Below are positions 8,155 to 17,545 of a stretch of 64,000 nucleotides of DNA, in pieces. A program made the position numbers and the translations under genes. The notes under the pieces were generated by a model. The model was not told the origin of the DNA and made no database searches. It was given only the letters and a program-made list of their open reading frames with translations. The stretch is from contig JABEEB010000001.1 of NCBI GenBank assembly GCA_012999515.1, forward strand, positions 124,001-188,000, written 5' to 3'. The DNA is from Salifodinibacter halophilus. GTDB taxonomy: Bacteria > Pseudomonadota > Gammaproteobacteria > Nevskiales > Salinisphaeraceae. The first letter of the stretch is position 1. The number at the start of each line of letters is the position of its first letter.

Positions 8155-9563
8155 CTCGCCTGGATCCTACTGACCACACCACGGCAACAGCGAGTGGCAA
8201 CGATACGCGTGTGAAACAACGCGACGATATTAGTGTGCGTCGTGTAGCGGCCGATGGCATCGATCTCGCCGCGTTAGCGGCCGAACGCCCGGACCGTTAT
8301 CCCTTCGTTTTCGAATCTAGCGCCGGCGCGGTCGCGCAGAGCCGCTATGACCTCGCACTCGCGTTTCCGGACGACGAAGTTACCGTCGATTCGCCGGTAC
8401 GCGATGGCGCTGAATTTTTCGCACAACTCGGTACCGGGTGTGGCAACGTCGACTCGTTGCCCGGCGTGCCGTTTATCGGTGGCTGGTTTTTCTATCTCGG
8501 CTACGAAATGGCCGGGGCCGTCGAGCCGAGTCTGTCGCTACCGGCAACCGATTCGAGCATGTGGCCCGACGCGTTCGCGGTTCGCTGCCCGGCGGCTATT
8601 GTCCATGATAGACAAACCGGCGCCGTCGATCTGGTCTGTGAAACGCCGGACGACGGGCGGCTTGCGGCAATGGCTGCCGACGTGGCCGATACGCCGCCCC
8701 TTGAGGCGCCGTCTTCGATCGATGCCGAATGGCGCGAACAGCCGCCGTCTGACTATTGTGCGGCGGTCGACAAGGCCCGCGACTATATTCGCGCCGGTGA
8801 CATTTTCCAGGCTAACCTGTCGCGCGCTTGGCACGGTCGACTGGCGCGTGAAACCGCACCGGCTGAACTGTATGCCGCTCTGCGTGCCGCCAATCCGGCG
8901 CCGTTTTCGGGGCTGTTGCAATGGCGTGACAATGCGCTGATCTCTACTTCGCCCGAACGTTTGACCTCGATCGACGATGGCATAATCCAGACGCGGCCGA
9001 TTGCCGGCACACGGCCGCGGCGGCCGGATGTCGATCAAGACGCTGTCATCGCCGATCTGCTCGCGAATCCCAAGGAGCGTGCCGAGCACGTGATGTTGAT
9101 CGACTTGGAGCGTAACGACCTGGGGCGTGTATGCACGCCTGGATCCGTTGCGGTCGATGAGCTTATGGTCGCCGAGTCTTATGCGCGCGTGCACCACATC
9201 GTGTCGAACATACGGGGCGCGCTGGCGCCGGAAGTTCGTTATGGCGATGCACTACGCGCGGTGTTCCCGGGCGGTACGATCACGGGGTGTCCCAAGGTGC
9301 GCTGCATGCAGATTATCGCCGAATTGGAAGCCGAGCCACGTGGGCCGTATACCGGCACTTTTGGTTATGTCAGCCGGTGTGGCCGACTGGATTCGAATAT
9401 CGTCATTCGCTCGATCAGTCAGCGTGGGCGTGATCTCACACTTCGCACCGGGGGCGGTATCGTGGCCGACTCGAGCGCAGAGGCCGAATTGGCCGAAACC
9501 CGCGCCAAGGCCCGTGGTGTGTTGAACGCGTTCGCCGCGCATGGTGAATGGGTGGATGGGTAG
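8151..9563 (+). CDS. pabB: Aminodeoxychorismate synthase component I PabB
   Basis: Converts chorismate with ammonia into 4-amino-4-deoxychorismate for p-aminobenzoate and folate synthesis, together with the glutaminase PabA (not in this window). The chorismate-binding domain is clear: GDIFQANLSR, ISTSPERL, TRPIAGTRPR, LIDLERNDLGRV, and FPGGTITGCPK. TrpE shares this fold, but the directly downstream pabC settles the choice. TTG 8151 overlaps the fabF stop (TTGA), suggesting coupling; GTG 8211 is an alternative, because the first 20 residues are not conserved. 470 residues from TTG. Confidence 0.92.
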   Translation: MTRLDPTDHTTATASGNDTRVKQRDDISVRRVAADGIDLAALAAERPDRYPFVFESSAGAVAQSRYDLALAFPDDEVTVDSPVRDGAEFFAQLGTGCGNVDSLPGVPFIGGWFFYLGYEMAGAVEPSLSLPATDSSMWPDAFAVRCPAAIVHDRQTGAVDLVCETPDDGRLAAMAADVADTPPLEAPSSIDAEWREQPPSDYCAAVDKARDYIRAGDIFQANLSRAWHGRLARETAPAELYAALRAANPAPFSGLLQWRDNALISTSPERLTSIDDGIIQTRPIAGTRPRRPDVDQDAVIADLLANPKERAEHVMLIDLERNDLGRVCTPGSVAVDELMVAESYARVHHIVSNIRGALAPEVRYGDALRAVFPGGTITGCPKVRCMQIIAELEAEPRGPYTGTFGYVSRCGRLDSNIVIRSISQRGRDLTLRTGGGIVADSSAEAELAETRAKARGVLNAFAAHGEWVDG

Positions 9564-10407
9564 CGAAGCCGACCGCCAAGCCGAACCGTCGGCTGGCGCA
9601 TCAACATTAGTCGACGGGCATTGGTCCGACCGGATTCCGGCCGATGATCGGGGTCTAACCTATGCCGACGGCATATTTCGGACGCTGACCGTGGCGGCCG
9701 ACAAGCCTATTGCCTGGCGTGCCCAGTATTGGCAACTCGCGGTCGATTGTTCGGCGCTGGGTCTGCAAGTGCCTGCTGAAGAAGACTTACGTGCCGATCT
9801 GGTGAAACTTTTCGCCGACTCAACCGGCGGTGTGGCGCGCATCACGGTGACCCGCAGCGGCGGCGGGCGTGGCTACGCACCACCCGCCGACGCCGGTATT
9901 CGTCGCATTGTTACGGCGTCGCCGTGGCCAGGGCACGCGGCGGACAATCAACCGCTGGATCTGTCCATATCGGATATCGCACTCGGCATTCAGCCGGCTC
10001 TGGCCGGGATCAAGCATCTCGGTCGGCTGGAGCAGGTGATCGCGCGCGCGGCGTGCCAGCGTGCCGGCGTGGCCGACCTGGCGATGTGTGACGCCGAAGG
10101 TTGGTTAGTCTGTACCACGATGCGTAATCTTTTGTTCGTGGATGCCGATGGCGGTGTAACCACACCGGCATTAACCCGCGCCGGCGTGGCGGGCGCGACA
10201 CGTGCACGCTTGCTGGCTGAACTCGGCGATTCGGTCGCCGAAACAGATATTCGGCCGGGTGATCTCGACGGTTTTGTCGGCGCGATTGCGACCAACAGCG
10301 TCACTGGGGTGAGGCCGGTCACCCGTATCGGCGTCAAACATTTCTCTCAAAGCCAGGCTTTCGCCGAGCGTGCGACCGTGATGCTGGCACGAAGTGCTGA
10401 TGCCTAA
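9541..10407 (+). CDS. pabC: Aminodeoxychorismate lyase PabC
   Basis: PLP enzyme of fold type IV that releases pyruvate from aminodeoxychorismate to give p-aminobenzoate. The PLP lysine lies in LAGIKHLGRLEQV, almost identical to E. coli PabC, and RSGGGRGYAPP matches the family's RGSGGRGY segment. The C-terminal ATNSVTGVRPV is in the place where E. coli has its substrate-binding loop. The frame overlaps pabB by 23 bases; ATG 9556, with an 8-base overlap, is the likelier start. mltG starts inside its last codons, as in many gammaproteobacteria where pabC-mltG-tmk-holB form one operon. Confidence 0.93.
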   Translation: MVNGWMGSEADRQAEPSAGASTLVDGHWSDRIPADDRGLTYADGIFRTLTVAADKPIAWRAQYWQLAVDCSALGLQVPAEEDLRADLVKLFADSTGGVARITVTRSGGGRGYAPPADAGIRRIVTASPWPGHAADNQPLDLSISDIALGIQPALAGIKHLGRLEQVIARAACQRAGVADLAMCDAEGWLVCTTMRNLLFVDADGGVTTPALTRAGVAGATRARLLAELGDSVAETDIRPGDLDGFVGAIATNSVTGVRPVTRIGVKHFSQSQAFAERATVMLARSADA

Positions 10408-11431
10408 AAAACAGAAACGCCGCGGACAGATCTGGATCGTTGCCGGTGTCGCGGCTGTGCTCGCCGGCATCGTGCTGGCGCTGGTTGGCGGCGCGGGCTT
10501 TGATGCGTATCGCCTGCTCACCCGGTCGGCGGCGTTGGACAAGCCGGCGCTGATCAATGTCCCGCGCGGCGCCAACTGCGCCAGTGTATCGCAGCGTCTA
10601 AGCGATGCCGGTGTCTTCGCTGCAGCGCGGGCGCGTTGGTATTGGCGCGCATATGGCCGACTATCGGGCGAATGCAGTCGCATCAAAAGTGGCCACTATC
10701 GCGTCAAGCCGGAGCAGACGCCGCGCGCCGTACTGGCCGCTTTGGCTGCTGGGCAAACGGCGCGCACGCAACTCACGATCGTGCCGGGACGACGGTTCCA
10801 ACAACTGTTACACAAAATCGAGCGCGATCCCGACATCAAGCACACGCTAGCCGACAAATCGCCGAAACAGGTTATGGCGGCACTTGGCCATGCGGACCGG
10901 ACCCCGGAAGGCCGTTTTTTGCCGGATACGTATCGCTTCCCGGTGGGGACAACCGACCGTGCGCTTTTGCAACGCGCTTACCAGGCGATGAACGAATTCC
11001 TGGATGATGTGTGGCCGAAGCGCGCTGATAACGCCGTGGTTAAAACCCGGTATCAAGCGTTGATTCTGGCCTCGATCATCGAAAAGGAGACTGGTTTGGC
11101 GGCCGAACGTAGTCGGATTGCCGGTGTGTTTAGCCGCCGAATGCGTCGGCAAATGCGTCTGCAGAGCGACCCGACGGTCATCTACGGTCAGAAGCTATTC
11201 GATCAGGAACTCACGCGCGCTGATTTGGAACAGGACACGCCGTTTAACACCTACGCGCGCGCCGGCCTGCCGCCGACGCCGATCGCCACGCCGTCGCGCG
11301 CGGCGATCCGCGCCGCGCTGCATCCGGCGCCAGGGGATGCAATGTATTTCGTGGCCAAGGGGGGCGGCCGCCACGTGTTTTCCAAGACACTCGCCGGCCA
11401 GCGCGCGGCGATCCGGAAGTATCGAAAATGA
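10400..11431 (+). CDS. mltG: Endolytic murein transglycosylase MltG
   Basis: Inner-membrane enzyme (YceG family) that cuts nascent glycan strands and is thought to terminate their elongation. One membrane helix (about residues 10-35) follows a basic N-terminus (MPKKQKRRGQ), with the bulk in the periplasm. A LysM-like subdomain precedes the catalytic region, whose glutamate is in ASIIEKETG, followed by RLQSDPTVIYG and NTYARAGLPPTPI, all diagnostic. Start ATG 10400 overlaps the pabC stop by 8 bases; GTG 10394 is in the same frame. 343 residues. The tmk start overlaps its stop (ATGA). Confidence 0.95.
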   Translation: MPKKQKRRGQIWIVAGVAAVLAGIVLALVGGAGFDAYRLLTRSAALDKPALINVPRGANCASVSQRLSDAGVFAAARARWYWRAYGRLSGECSRIKSGHYRVKPEQTPRAVLAALAAGQTARTQLTIVPGRRFQQLLHKIERDPDIKHTLADKSPKQVMAALGHADRTPEGRFLPDTYRFPVGTTDRALLQRAYQAMNEFLDDVWPKRADNAVVKTRYQALILASIIEKETGLAAERSRIAGVFSRRMRRQMRLQSDPTVIYGQKLFDQELTRADLEQDTPFNTYARAGLPPTPIATPSRAAIRAALHPAPGDAMYFVAKGGGRHVFSKTLAGQRAAIRKYRK

Positions 11432-12078
11432 CGGAGACAAACGATCGCGAAGCGACGCCGCGCGGACGGTTTATCGCCCTGGAGGGCGGTGAAGGTGTGG
11501 GCAAAAGCACACAGGTCGCCGAAATCAGCGCTTGGCTGACCGCCCGTGGCTATGAAGTGGTCACTACCCGTGAACCCGGCGGCACGCCGCTTGGCGATGA
11601 TATACGCGGTGTGTTGATGACCGATTACGCAACGACGATGCCGGCAACGAGCGAACTGAGTCTGGTCTATGCGGCGCGCGCGGCACACCTGGCCGAAGTT
11701 ATCGAGCCGGCGCTAGCCCGTGGCGCATGGGTTGTCTGCGATCGGTTCAACGATGCCAGCTATGCCTATCAGGGCGCCGGTCGGGGGCTGGGCGAGTCCA
11801 CGGTCGATGCATTCGACCGGGCCGTTGTCGGCGACCGACAGCCAGATCTGGTTTTTATTTTCGACCTGTTGCCCGCTGATGGCCAGGCCCGTGTCGAGCT
11901 GCGCGATCACCGTAACCGTTTCGATAATCAACGTTTGGTGTTCCATGAGCACGTGCGCCGGGCCTATCTCGCGCGGGCCGAAGCTGCGCCCGAGCGCTAC
12001 TGCGTCGTCGATGCCAATGGATCGGCCGAGGCGGTAACCACCGCGGTGACAGAAAAACTGGCCGAGTGGGTCCCATGA
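11428..12078 (+). CDS. tmk: Thymidylate kinase
   Basis: Phosphorylates dTMP to dTDP. The P-loop GGEGVGKST is at residues 20-28, the TTREPGGTPLG motif binds the dTMP phosphate region, CDRFNDASYAYQG contains the DR motif, and the LID region (after PADGQARVEL) lacks the arginine-rich form seen when the P-loop carries none, in keeping with a bacterial type enzyme. 216 residues, normal length. Overlaps mltG by 4 bases and holB by 4 bases, so the three genes are translationally coupled. Confidence 0.95.
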   Translation: MTETNDREATPRGRFIALEGGEGVGKSTQVAEISAWLTARGYEVVTTREPGGTPLGDDIRGVLMTDYATTMPATSELSLVYAARAAHLAEVIEPALARGAWVVCDRFNDASYAYQGAGRGLGESTVDAFDRAVVGDRQPDLVFIFDLLPADGQARVELRDHRNRFDNQRLVFHEHVRRAYLARAEAAPERYCVVDANGSAEAVTTAVTEKLAEWVP

Positions 12079-13058
12079 GTCAGACACCGGCCGGAACGTT
12101 GCCCTGGCAGCAGACGATTCGGCGACAAATGGCCGAGGCGATTGCGGTCGGTCGCTTCGGGCAGGCGGTGTTGTTCACAGCCACGCCCGGGGTTGGTGTC
12201 GACCGGCTGGTCAACGACGTCTGCATGGCGTTGTTGTGTCGTCAGCCAGAGTCCGTGGGCTACGCTTGCGGCGCGTGTGCTGGCTGCCGATTATATGCTG
12301 CCGGCACGCATCCGGATCTTACGACCCTGGTCCCGGCCGAGGTTGGCGGTGAAATCAAGGTCGACCAGGTGCGTGCGTTTGCCAATACACTCCGGTTGAC
12401 GCCGCAATATCCAATGGGGCGGCTTGGCTGGATCGCACCACTGGAGCGGTTAAACCGAAGCGCAGCCAACAGTGCGCTCAAGATCATCGAAGAACCGCCC
12501 GTCGGTAGCATAATCGTGGCGGTCAGCGAGCGGCCGTCGGCCATTCCGCCGACGATTGTCAGTCGCTTCACGGTCTGGCGCTTGGCGCCACCGACATCGG
12601 AAGCCGGACGCGACTGGCTGGACCAGCAGGGTTTGGCGTCCGCTGCGGTCGATCGTGACAGTCTGCGTGCACCACTCGCCGTGGCCGAGCGCGCGGATAC
12701 CGATTCCACCGCGTGGCTCGAGCGCTGGGATGCGGATCTGGCACGCCTTTTGAGTGGGCGTGCCAGTGTGTCCGGCGTGGCCGAGCGGGCGAGTGATGCT
12801 GCGCCCGCCTTCTGGCTCGACTGGTTGGCCCGACGCGTTAACGCCATACTGGAACATCGACTCGGCGTTACCGATGGTGTCGACTTGCCGCCGCGTCTGG
12901 CTGCGCTGACCGAAACTGGGGCACTGGCCGACTGGCAGGCGCTCGCCGAACGGGTCGCCGAAACGGGGCGTTTTCGCTACAGCAACGCCGATTGGCAACT
13001 CGTCATGGAGTCGGTACTGTTGCGAATCGAGGCAATGGGTCGGCAGTCGAACCGATAA
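12075..13058 (+). CDS. holB: DNA polymerase III delta' subunit HolB
   Basis: Clamp-loader subunit that, with delta and tau/gamma, opens the beta clamp. 327 residues from ATG 12075, which overlaps the tmk stop (ATGA). The zinc-binding cysteines are visible (CRQPESVGYACGACAGC), followed by LERLNRSAANSALKIIEEPP, typical of delta'. There is no Walker A motif, as expected for delta'. The conserved arginine motif, SRC in E. coli, reads SRF here, keeping the arginine. The C-terminal collar domain is poorly conserved, as usual. pilZ follows after 3 bases. Confidence 0.93.
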   Translation: MSQTPAGTLPWQQTIRRQMAEAIAVGRFGQAVLFTATPGVGVDRLVNDVCMALLCRQPESVGYACGACAGCRLYAAGTHPDLTTLVPAEVGGEIKVDQVRAFANTLRLTPQYPMGRLGWIAPLERLNRSAANSALKIIEEPPVGSIIVAVSERPSAIPPTIVSRFTVWRLAPPTSEAGRDWLDQQGLASAAVDRDSLRAPLAVAERADTDSTAWLERWDADLARLLSGRASVSGVAERASDAAPAFWLDWLARRVNAILEHRLGVTDGVDLPPRLAALTETGALADWQALAERVAETGRFRYSNADWQLVMESVLLRIEAMGRQSNR

Positions 13059-13061
13059 CCG

Positions 13062-13427
13062 ATGGCTGTTCAATCGAACATTTCCGATAGCTGTGGCGTC
13101 ATCCACGTGGACATTGCCGACCAGAATGAACTGTTCGAGGCATATATGCCGTTTATCCAGAACGGTGGCGTGTTCGTACCGCGCAGCGAGGTTGCCGGGC
13201 AAAGCTATACACTCGGCGATGAGCTCTTTGTGTTTCTGCAATTGTTGTTCGAAAACGAGCGCCTGCCGGTGACTGGCAAGATTTGCTACATAGCGCCGCA
13301 TGGCGGGCAGTCGCCGGCGGGCGTCGGCGTCCAGTTCCTGGCTAAGGATGCTGGTCAAACCCAGGCGCGTATCGAGGCCTTGCTCGCCGAGCAGCCTCAT
13401 GTGACGCGTCCAACCAAAACGCTGTAG
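13062..13427 (+). CDS. pilZ: Type IV pilus assembly protein PilZ
   Basis: A 121-residue PilZ-domain protein of the type IV pilus class. EAYMPFIQNGGVFVP, YTLGDELFVFL and GVGVQFL match the Pseudomonas PilZ that acts with PilB and FimX in pilus extension. The RxxxR and (D/N)xSxxG signature of c-di-GMP binding is not present (NGGVFV stands at the second position), again as in the pilus PilZ, so it probably does not bind c-di-GMP itself. Located after holB, the position usual in Pseudomonas and relatives. It implies type IV pili elsewhere in the genome. Confidence 0.92.
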   Translation: MAVQSNISDSCGVIHVDIADQNELFEAYMPFIQNGGVFVPRSEVAGQSYTLGDELFVFLQLLFENERLPVTGKICYIAPHGGQSPAGVGVQFLAKDAGQTQARIEALLAEQPHVTRPTKTL

Positions 13428-13491
13428 CTCGGCGATTGACTGAACGCGTGACAGACCGCGATGGATATTACAGTGGTCGCGTGACCATCTG

Positions 13492-15300
13492 ATGGACGAC
13501 GCGACGCACACCGAGCCGGGGGCGATCCTCGAGCGCGTTTTCGGCTTTTCCGAGTTTCGCGGTCGGCAGGCCGAGATCGTCGACACGATTGTCGGCGGCG
13601 ACGATGCGTTCGTGTTGATGCCGACGGGCGGTGGTAAGTCGCTCTGCTATCAGATTCCCGCACTGGCGCGCACCGGTGTTGGGGTTGTGGTTTCGCCCTT
13701 GATCGCACTGATGAATGATCAGGTCAGCGCTCTGGCTACGCTGGGCGTGCGCGCCGAAGCACTGCACTCGGGCCTGGATAGCGCACGCCGCACTGAGATC
13801 GAATCGGCGATGCTGGCCGGTACGATCGATTTGGTTTATATCGCCCCTGAGCGCCTGATGAGCCAACGCATGCTGGCGCTCATCGCGGATGCACCGATTG
13901 CCCTGTTCGCTATCGACGAAGCGCACTGTGTATCGCAGTGGGGCCATGATTTTCGGCCGGAATACCGGCGTTTGGCCGAACTGGCGGATCGTTTCCCCGC
14001 GGCACCGCGGATTGCGTTGACGGCGACAGCCGATCCCACCACGCGTGACGAAATCGTTGAGCGCCTGCGGTTGGCCAATGCACCGCTCTATATCCATAGT
14101 TTCGACCGGCCGAACATTACTTACCGCGTTAATGAGCGTGGCAACGCCCGCGCCCAATTATTGTCGTTTATCCGCGACGAGCATCTCGGCGAGGCGGGTA
14201 TCGTCTATTGCTTGTCACGCCGCAAGGCTGAAGAGACAGCCGATTGGCTGGCCGGCCGCGGCGTCGATGCGCTGGCCTACCACGCCGGGTTATCGGCTGA
14301 GGTCCGCCGCACCAATCAGCAGCGATTTCTGCGCGAGGACGGTGTGGTGATTTGCGCGACCATTGCTTTCGGCATGGGGATCGATAAACCCGACGTGCGT
14401 TTTGTCGCCCATCTCGATCTGCCGGCTAGTATCGAAGCCTACTATCAGGAGACTGGCCGCGCCGGTCGCGACGGCTATCCGGCCGATGCCTGGATGGTCT
14501 ATGGCCTAAATGATGTCGTTCAGCGTCGGCGCATGATCGAGCAAGGCGAGGCTGTGGAAGCCCGCAAACAGATTGAGCGCCACAAACTCGATGCCATGCT
14601 GGCCTATTGCGAGCAGGTCAGTTGTCGGCGGATTGCGCTACTTGCGTATTTCGGCGAAACCCGGGATCAGCCCTGCGGCAACTGCGACACTTGTTTGTCG
14701 CCGTTAGCCACTGTGGATGCCACGCGGGAAGCGCGGATGATGCTCTCGGCCGTCTATCGAACCGGTCAGCGCTACGGTTTCGGTCTGGTCATCGATCATT
14801 TGCGCGGCGCGGTTGGTGATGATCCGCGCCAAGCGAATTTCAAAAAGGAATCGACGTTTGGTATAGGCACTCACCTGAGTACGCGGCGCTGGCGTGCGGT
14901 CGCCCGTTACCTGATCGCGCATGGTTATCTCTACGCTGATCCCGAGCGCAGCGGTGGTCTGCGGCTTGCGGGTGAATCGCGGGCGGTACTCCGCGGCGAG
15001 CGTCGGGTCGAACTCGCACTGGATCGTGGTCAGCAGAAATCGGGGAATCGCAAAGCCGATAAGCCGCCGATTGAGCTGGAAGACGAGCCATTGTGGGAAG
15101 CTTTGCGCACCCGGCGGCGTGAACTGGCCGACCGCGACGACGTGCCGGCTTATGTCGTGTGTAGCGACGCGACACTCGCCCACATTGCGCGCCAACGCCC
15201 GACCGACATCGGCGAATTGGTAGAAGTGCCTGGCATCGGCGATCACAAGGCGTCCCGCTATGGTCGTGCCATCCTCGATGTCGTGGCTGGGCAGCGCTGA
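13492..15300 (+). CDS. recQ: ATP-dependent DNA helicase RecQ
   Basis: 3'-5' superfamily 2 helicase acting in recombination and fork repair. Order of parts: Walker [13 protein letters not shown] (about residue 42), DEAH box in [20 protein letters not shown], motifs V and VI in [16 protein letters not shown] and [10 protein letters not shown], the zinc-binding domain (cysteines in CEQVSCRR and CGNCDTC), the winged-helix RQC domain, and an HRDC domain at about 535-602 ([30 protein letters not shown]). 602 residues, full length. It lies 64 bases after pilZ and has a weak ribosome binding site. Confidence 0.96.
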   Translation: MDDATHTEPGAILERVFGFSEFRGRQAEIVDTIVGGDDAFVLMPTGGGKSLCYQIPALARTGVGVVVSPLIALMNDQVSALATLGVRAEALHSGLDSARRTEIESAMLAGTIDLVYIAPERLMSQRMLALIADAPIALFAIDEAHCVSQWGHDFRPEYRRLAELADRFPAAPRIALTATADPTTRDEIVERLRLANAPLYIHSFDRPNITYRVNERGNARAQLLSFIRDEHLGEAGIVYCLSRRKAEETADWLAGRGVDALAYHAGLSAEVRRTNQQRFLREDGVVICATIAFGMGIDKPDVRFVAHLDLPASIEAYYQETGRAGRDGYPADAWMVYGLNDVVQRRRMIEQGEAVEARKQIERHKLDAMLAYCEQVSCRRIALLAYFGETRDQPCGNCDTCLSPLATVDATREARMMLSAVYRTGQRYGFGLVIDHLRGAVGDDPRQANFKKESTFGIGTHLSTRRWRAVARYLIAHGYLYADPERSGGLRLAGESRAVLRGERRVELALDRGQQKSGNRKADKPPIELEDEPLWEALRTRRRELADRDDVPAYVVCSDATLAHIARQRPTDIGELVEVPGIGDHKASRYGRAILDVVAGQR

Positions 15301-15322
15301 CGCGCCTGCTAAACTGACCAGC

Positions 15323-16738
15323 ATGCCGGAGTACGACCGCGACAAACGCCGCAAGCCGCTCCGGCTCAAGACCGGCGCGTTTGACCGTAATGCCGCTATG
15401 GCGCGGGTGGGCATGGTGGCCGGCGCACAGTTTGCACGCCATTCGGTGGGCAACCTGTTCCGCTCGCGTGATGAGCGCAACCAGCGCAACCGTGATTTCT
15501 ACATACGCCAGGCTGAGTATTTGGCGAGTGAGCTCGGCAAACTCAAAGGCAGTGTGATGAAGGTCGGCCAGATGCTGTCGGTCTATGGCCAGTACTTCAT
15601 GCCGCCGGAAGCAGTCGAAGTGTTGAAAGGACTGCAGGATGACACGCCGCCGGTGGCCTGGTCGGAGCTGGAACCACTGGTGCGCCAACGCCTGGGCAGT
15701 GAACGTTACGCTGAACTCGACATTAACCCTGAGCCGTTGGCGGCGGCTTCACTGGGGCAGGTGCATCGCGCAACGCGACGCGCTGATGGTGCCCAGCTTT
15801 GTATCAAGGTCCAGTATCCGGGATTGGCTGAGGCCATTGATAGCGATATTCGTACGCTGACCAACATCATCCGGCTCGCGCGTCTGGTGCCGCGCGGTAT
15901 CGAACTTGGCGTCATCATGGAAGAAGTTCGCGAGATGGTCTATCGCGAAGTCGACTATGACCGCGAACGTCAATTGACCGCGGAGTTCTCGACGCGTTTG
16001 GCCGCCGACGAGCGATTCGTGGTGCCGGCGGTCTATCCTGAATATTGTTCCGAGGCTGTATTAACCACGAGCTATGAGCCGGCCGAACACATCCAGAGCG
16101 AAGCTGTGCAGTCGCTTGCGCAATCACGACGCGATGCGCTCGGTGCTGCGGCGCTGGAGTTGTTCTTTCTCGAGTTTTTTGAATGGGGGATGGTGCAAAC
16201 CGACCCGCATTTCGGCAATTATAAGGTCCGCGTCGACGAACACGGCGATGCCGATCGCTTGGTGCTGATCGACTTCGGTGCGACACGCGAATTCGCCCCA
16301 CGTTTTCTGCACGCTTACTACGACACCGTCGCTGGCGCGTTGGCGCGTGACCAGGCGCGGCTCGTCGACGGCGCTATTGGTATTCAGCTACTCCGCCGGG
16401 ATTCGCCGCAGGCGGTTTTCGATTCATTCGCCAGTGTCGGTTACCTTATCGTCGAGCCGTTTCGTGACGACGCGCCGGTCGAGTTGTTAACCGCCGACGA
16501 CGCTTACTGTTGGGGCGAATCCGATCTGCCGGACCGTGTGTCGAAAGCCATCTCCGAGGCTGCGATCTCGCGTTGGTTCCGTATTCCGCCACGCGAGATC
16601 GTGTTTTTGCACCGGCGGCTCGGCGGCGTGTTTGTGTTGCTTGCGGTTCTCGGTGCCGAGCTCGCCAGCCGTGATTTGCTGGTCGACTATCTTTATACCG
16701 CGCTCGGCGAAATCGATAAGGAACAGTGCGAAGACTGA
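15323..16738 (+). CDS. ABC1/AarF/UbiB-family atypical kinase
   Basis: A 471-residue member of the ABC1/UbiB family, ATPases with a protein-kinase-like fold, best known for a role in ubiquinone synthesis or export of lipids. The family marks are visible: KVGQ in SVMKVGQMLS, the alanine-rich loop AAASLGQVHRA, the lysine in LCIKVQYPG, DYDRE, the QTDPHFGNY catalytic loop and LIDFGATREF. ATG 15323 was chosen over the open frame from 15260 because the latter overlaps recQ. No ubi genes are nearby and no membrane anchor is seen at the C-terminus, so it is likely a paralogue rather than UbiB proper. Confidence 0.9.
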   Translation: MPEYDRDKRRKPLRLKTGAFDRNAAMARVGMVAGAQFARHSVGNLFRSRDERNQRNRDFYIRQAEYLASELGKLKGSVMKVGQMLSVYGQYFMPPEAVEVLKGLQDDTPPVAWSELEPLVRQRLGSERYAELDINPEPLAAASLGQVHRATRRADGAQLCIKVQYPGLAEAIDSDIRTLTNIIRLARLVPRGIELGVIMEEVREMVYREVDYDRERQLTAEFSTRLAADERFVVPAVYPEYCSEAVLTTSYEPAEHIQSEAVQSLAQSRRDALGAAALELFFLEFFEWGMVQTDPHFGNYKVRVDEHGDADRLVLIDFGATREFAPRFLHAYYDTVAGALARDQARLVDGAIGIQLLRRDSPQAVFDSFASVGYLIVEPFRDDAPVELLTADDAYCWGESDLPDRVSKAISEAAISRWFRIPPREIVFLHRRLGGVFVLLAVLGAELASRDLLVDYLYTALGEIDKEQCED

Positions 16739-16909
16739 GCGGTCAGGCGACATTCAGTCGAAATGCCGTTACTGAACGTGGCATGACGCAAAGAAGTGAA
16801 TGTTACTAACCTAAGCCATTAGGCCGTGCTGCTTCAGGCCATTTTATATTTCGGCGTTGTCCTCATTTATTTCTTTTGTTCGTTCAATTTCTAGAATTAT
16901 CCGGCATCA

Positions 16910-17407
16910 ATGAAGTTTCAAGACCGTTTCGCTTTCGATCATCCGGTGGCGCGGATGATGCATGTATTTACCGATGTTGATTATTACCGCCGGAAATATG
17001 ACCGGTTGGGCGGTAACCCAGCGATCGAGTCGAGCGCCGACGATGGCGACCGATTTGAAATCGTTGTTCGCCATGAGCTGGATACGAGTGGCTCGAAAAT
17101 TCCGGATCTTCTACGCAAACGTATCGGTGATCGGCTCAATCTGCGACAGCAGGAGATATGGACACGCTCAAACCGGACCGGCCGGGTGCATATCGATGTC
17201 GTCGGTGCGCCGGCCTCGGCCGAACTCGTTCTGCATTTGCGAGATGCCGGTGATGGCGCCGAGCTGCATCTCGACTTCGATATTGAGGTCGCGATTCCTC
17301 TGGTTGGCTCGCGTGTGGAAAAGGGCATCGCGGGGCCGATCACGCGCCACATGCACAAGGATCTGCGCCTGACGAACAAGATGGCAGCCGATTATATGGA
17401 TGTCTGA
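16910..17407 (+). CDS. DUF2505-family protein
   Basis: 165 residues, resembling DUF2505 proteins, which have the SRPBCC (START/Bet v1-like) fold that holds a hydrophobic ligand. Typical features are the start FAFDHPVARMMHVFTDVDYYRRKYDRLG, the alternating beta strands through GRVHIDVVGAPASAELVLHL and IEVAIPLVGSRVEKGI near the end, followed by a long C-terminal helix. No signal peptide or membrane helix. Function unknown. The preceding 171 bases hold a TAGAAT element (about 16891) that may be a -10 box without a clear -35, and the ribosome binding site is weak. Converges with mutS. Confidence 0.8.
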   Translation: MKFQDRFAFDHPVARMMHVFTDVDYYRRKYDRLGGNPAIESSADDGDRFEIVVRHELDTSGSKIPDLLRKRIGDRLNLRQQEIWTRSNRTGRVHIDVVGAPASAELVLHLRDAGDGAELHLDFDIEVAIPLVGSRVEKGIAGPITRHMHKDLRLTNKMAADYMDV

Positions 17408-17483
17408 CCAACTCCTGGCAGCCGCTCATATCGGCTGGCGGTTAGTCACGGCGGTGCCGGTGCTGTCGGTCATCCCCGCTTCT

Positions 17484-17506
17484 GCGGCGTGAGGATCGCA
17501 CGCCGC
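17484..17506. terminator. Stem-loop between DUF2505 gene and mutS
   Basis: GCGGCGTG (17484-17491) and CACGCCGC (17499-17506) form a perfect 8-bp stem with a 7-nt loop in the 138-base gap between two convergent genes. Neither strand has a T-tract after it, so intrinsic termination would be weak. The position fits a shared bidirectional transcript end. Confidence 0.45.
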
Positions 17507-17545
17507 GAGACCGGCCGGGTGTCGTTCACGCGCCCAGGTCAGTGT

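Noticed and set aside
12450-13586. Long minus-strand open frame (378 codons) opposite holB, pilZ and recQ
   Set aside because: It is a shadow of high third-position G+C in three well-identified genes on the other strand and has no family features.
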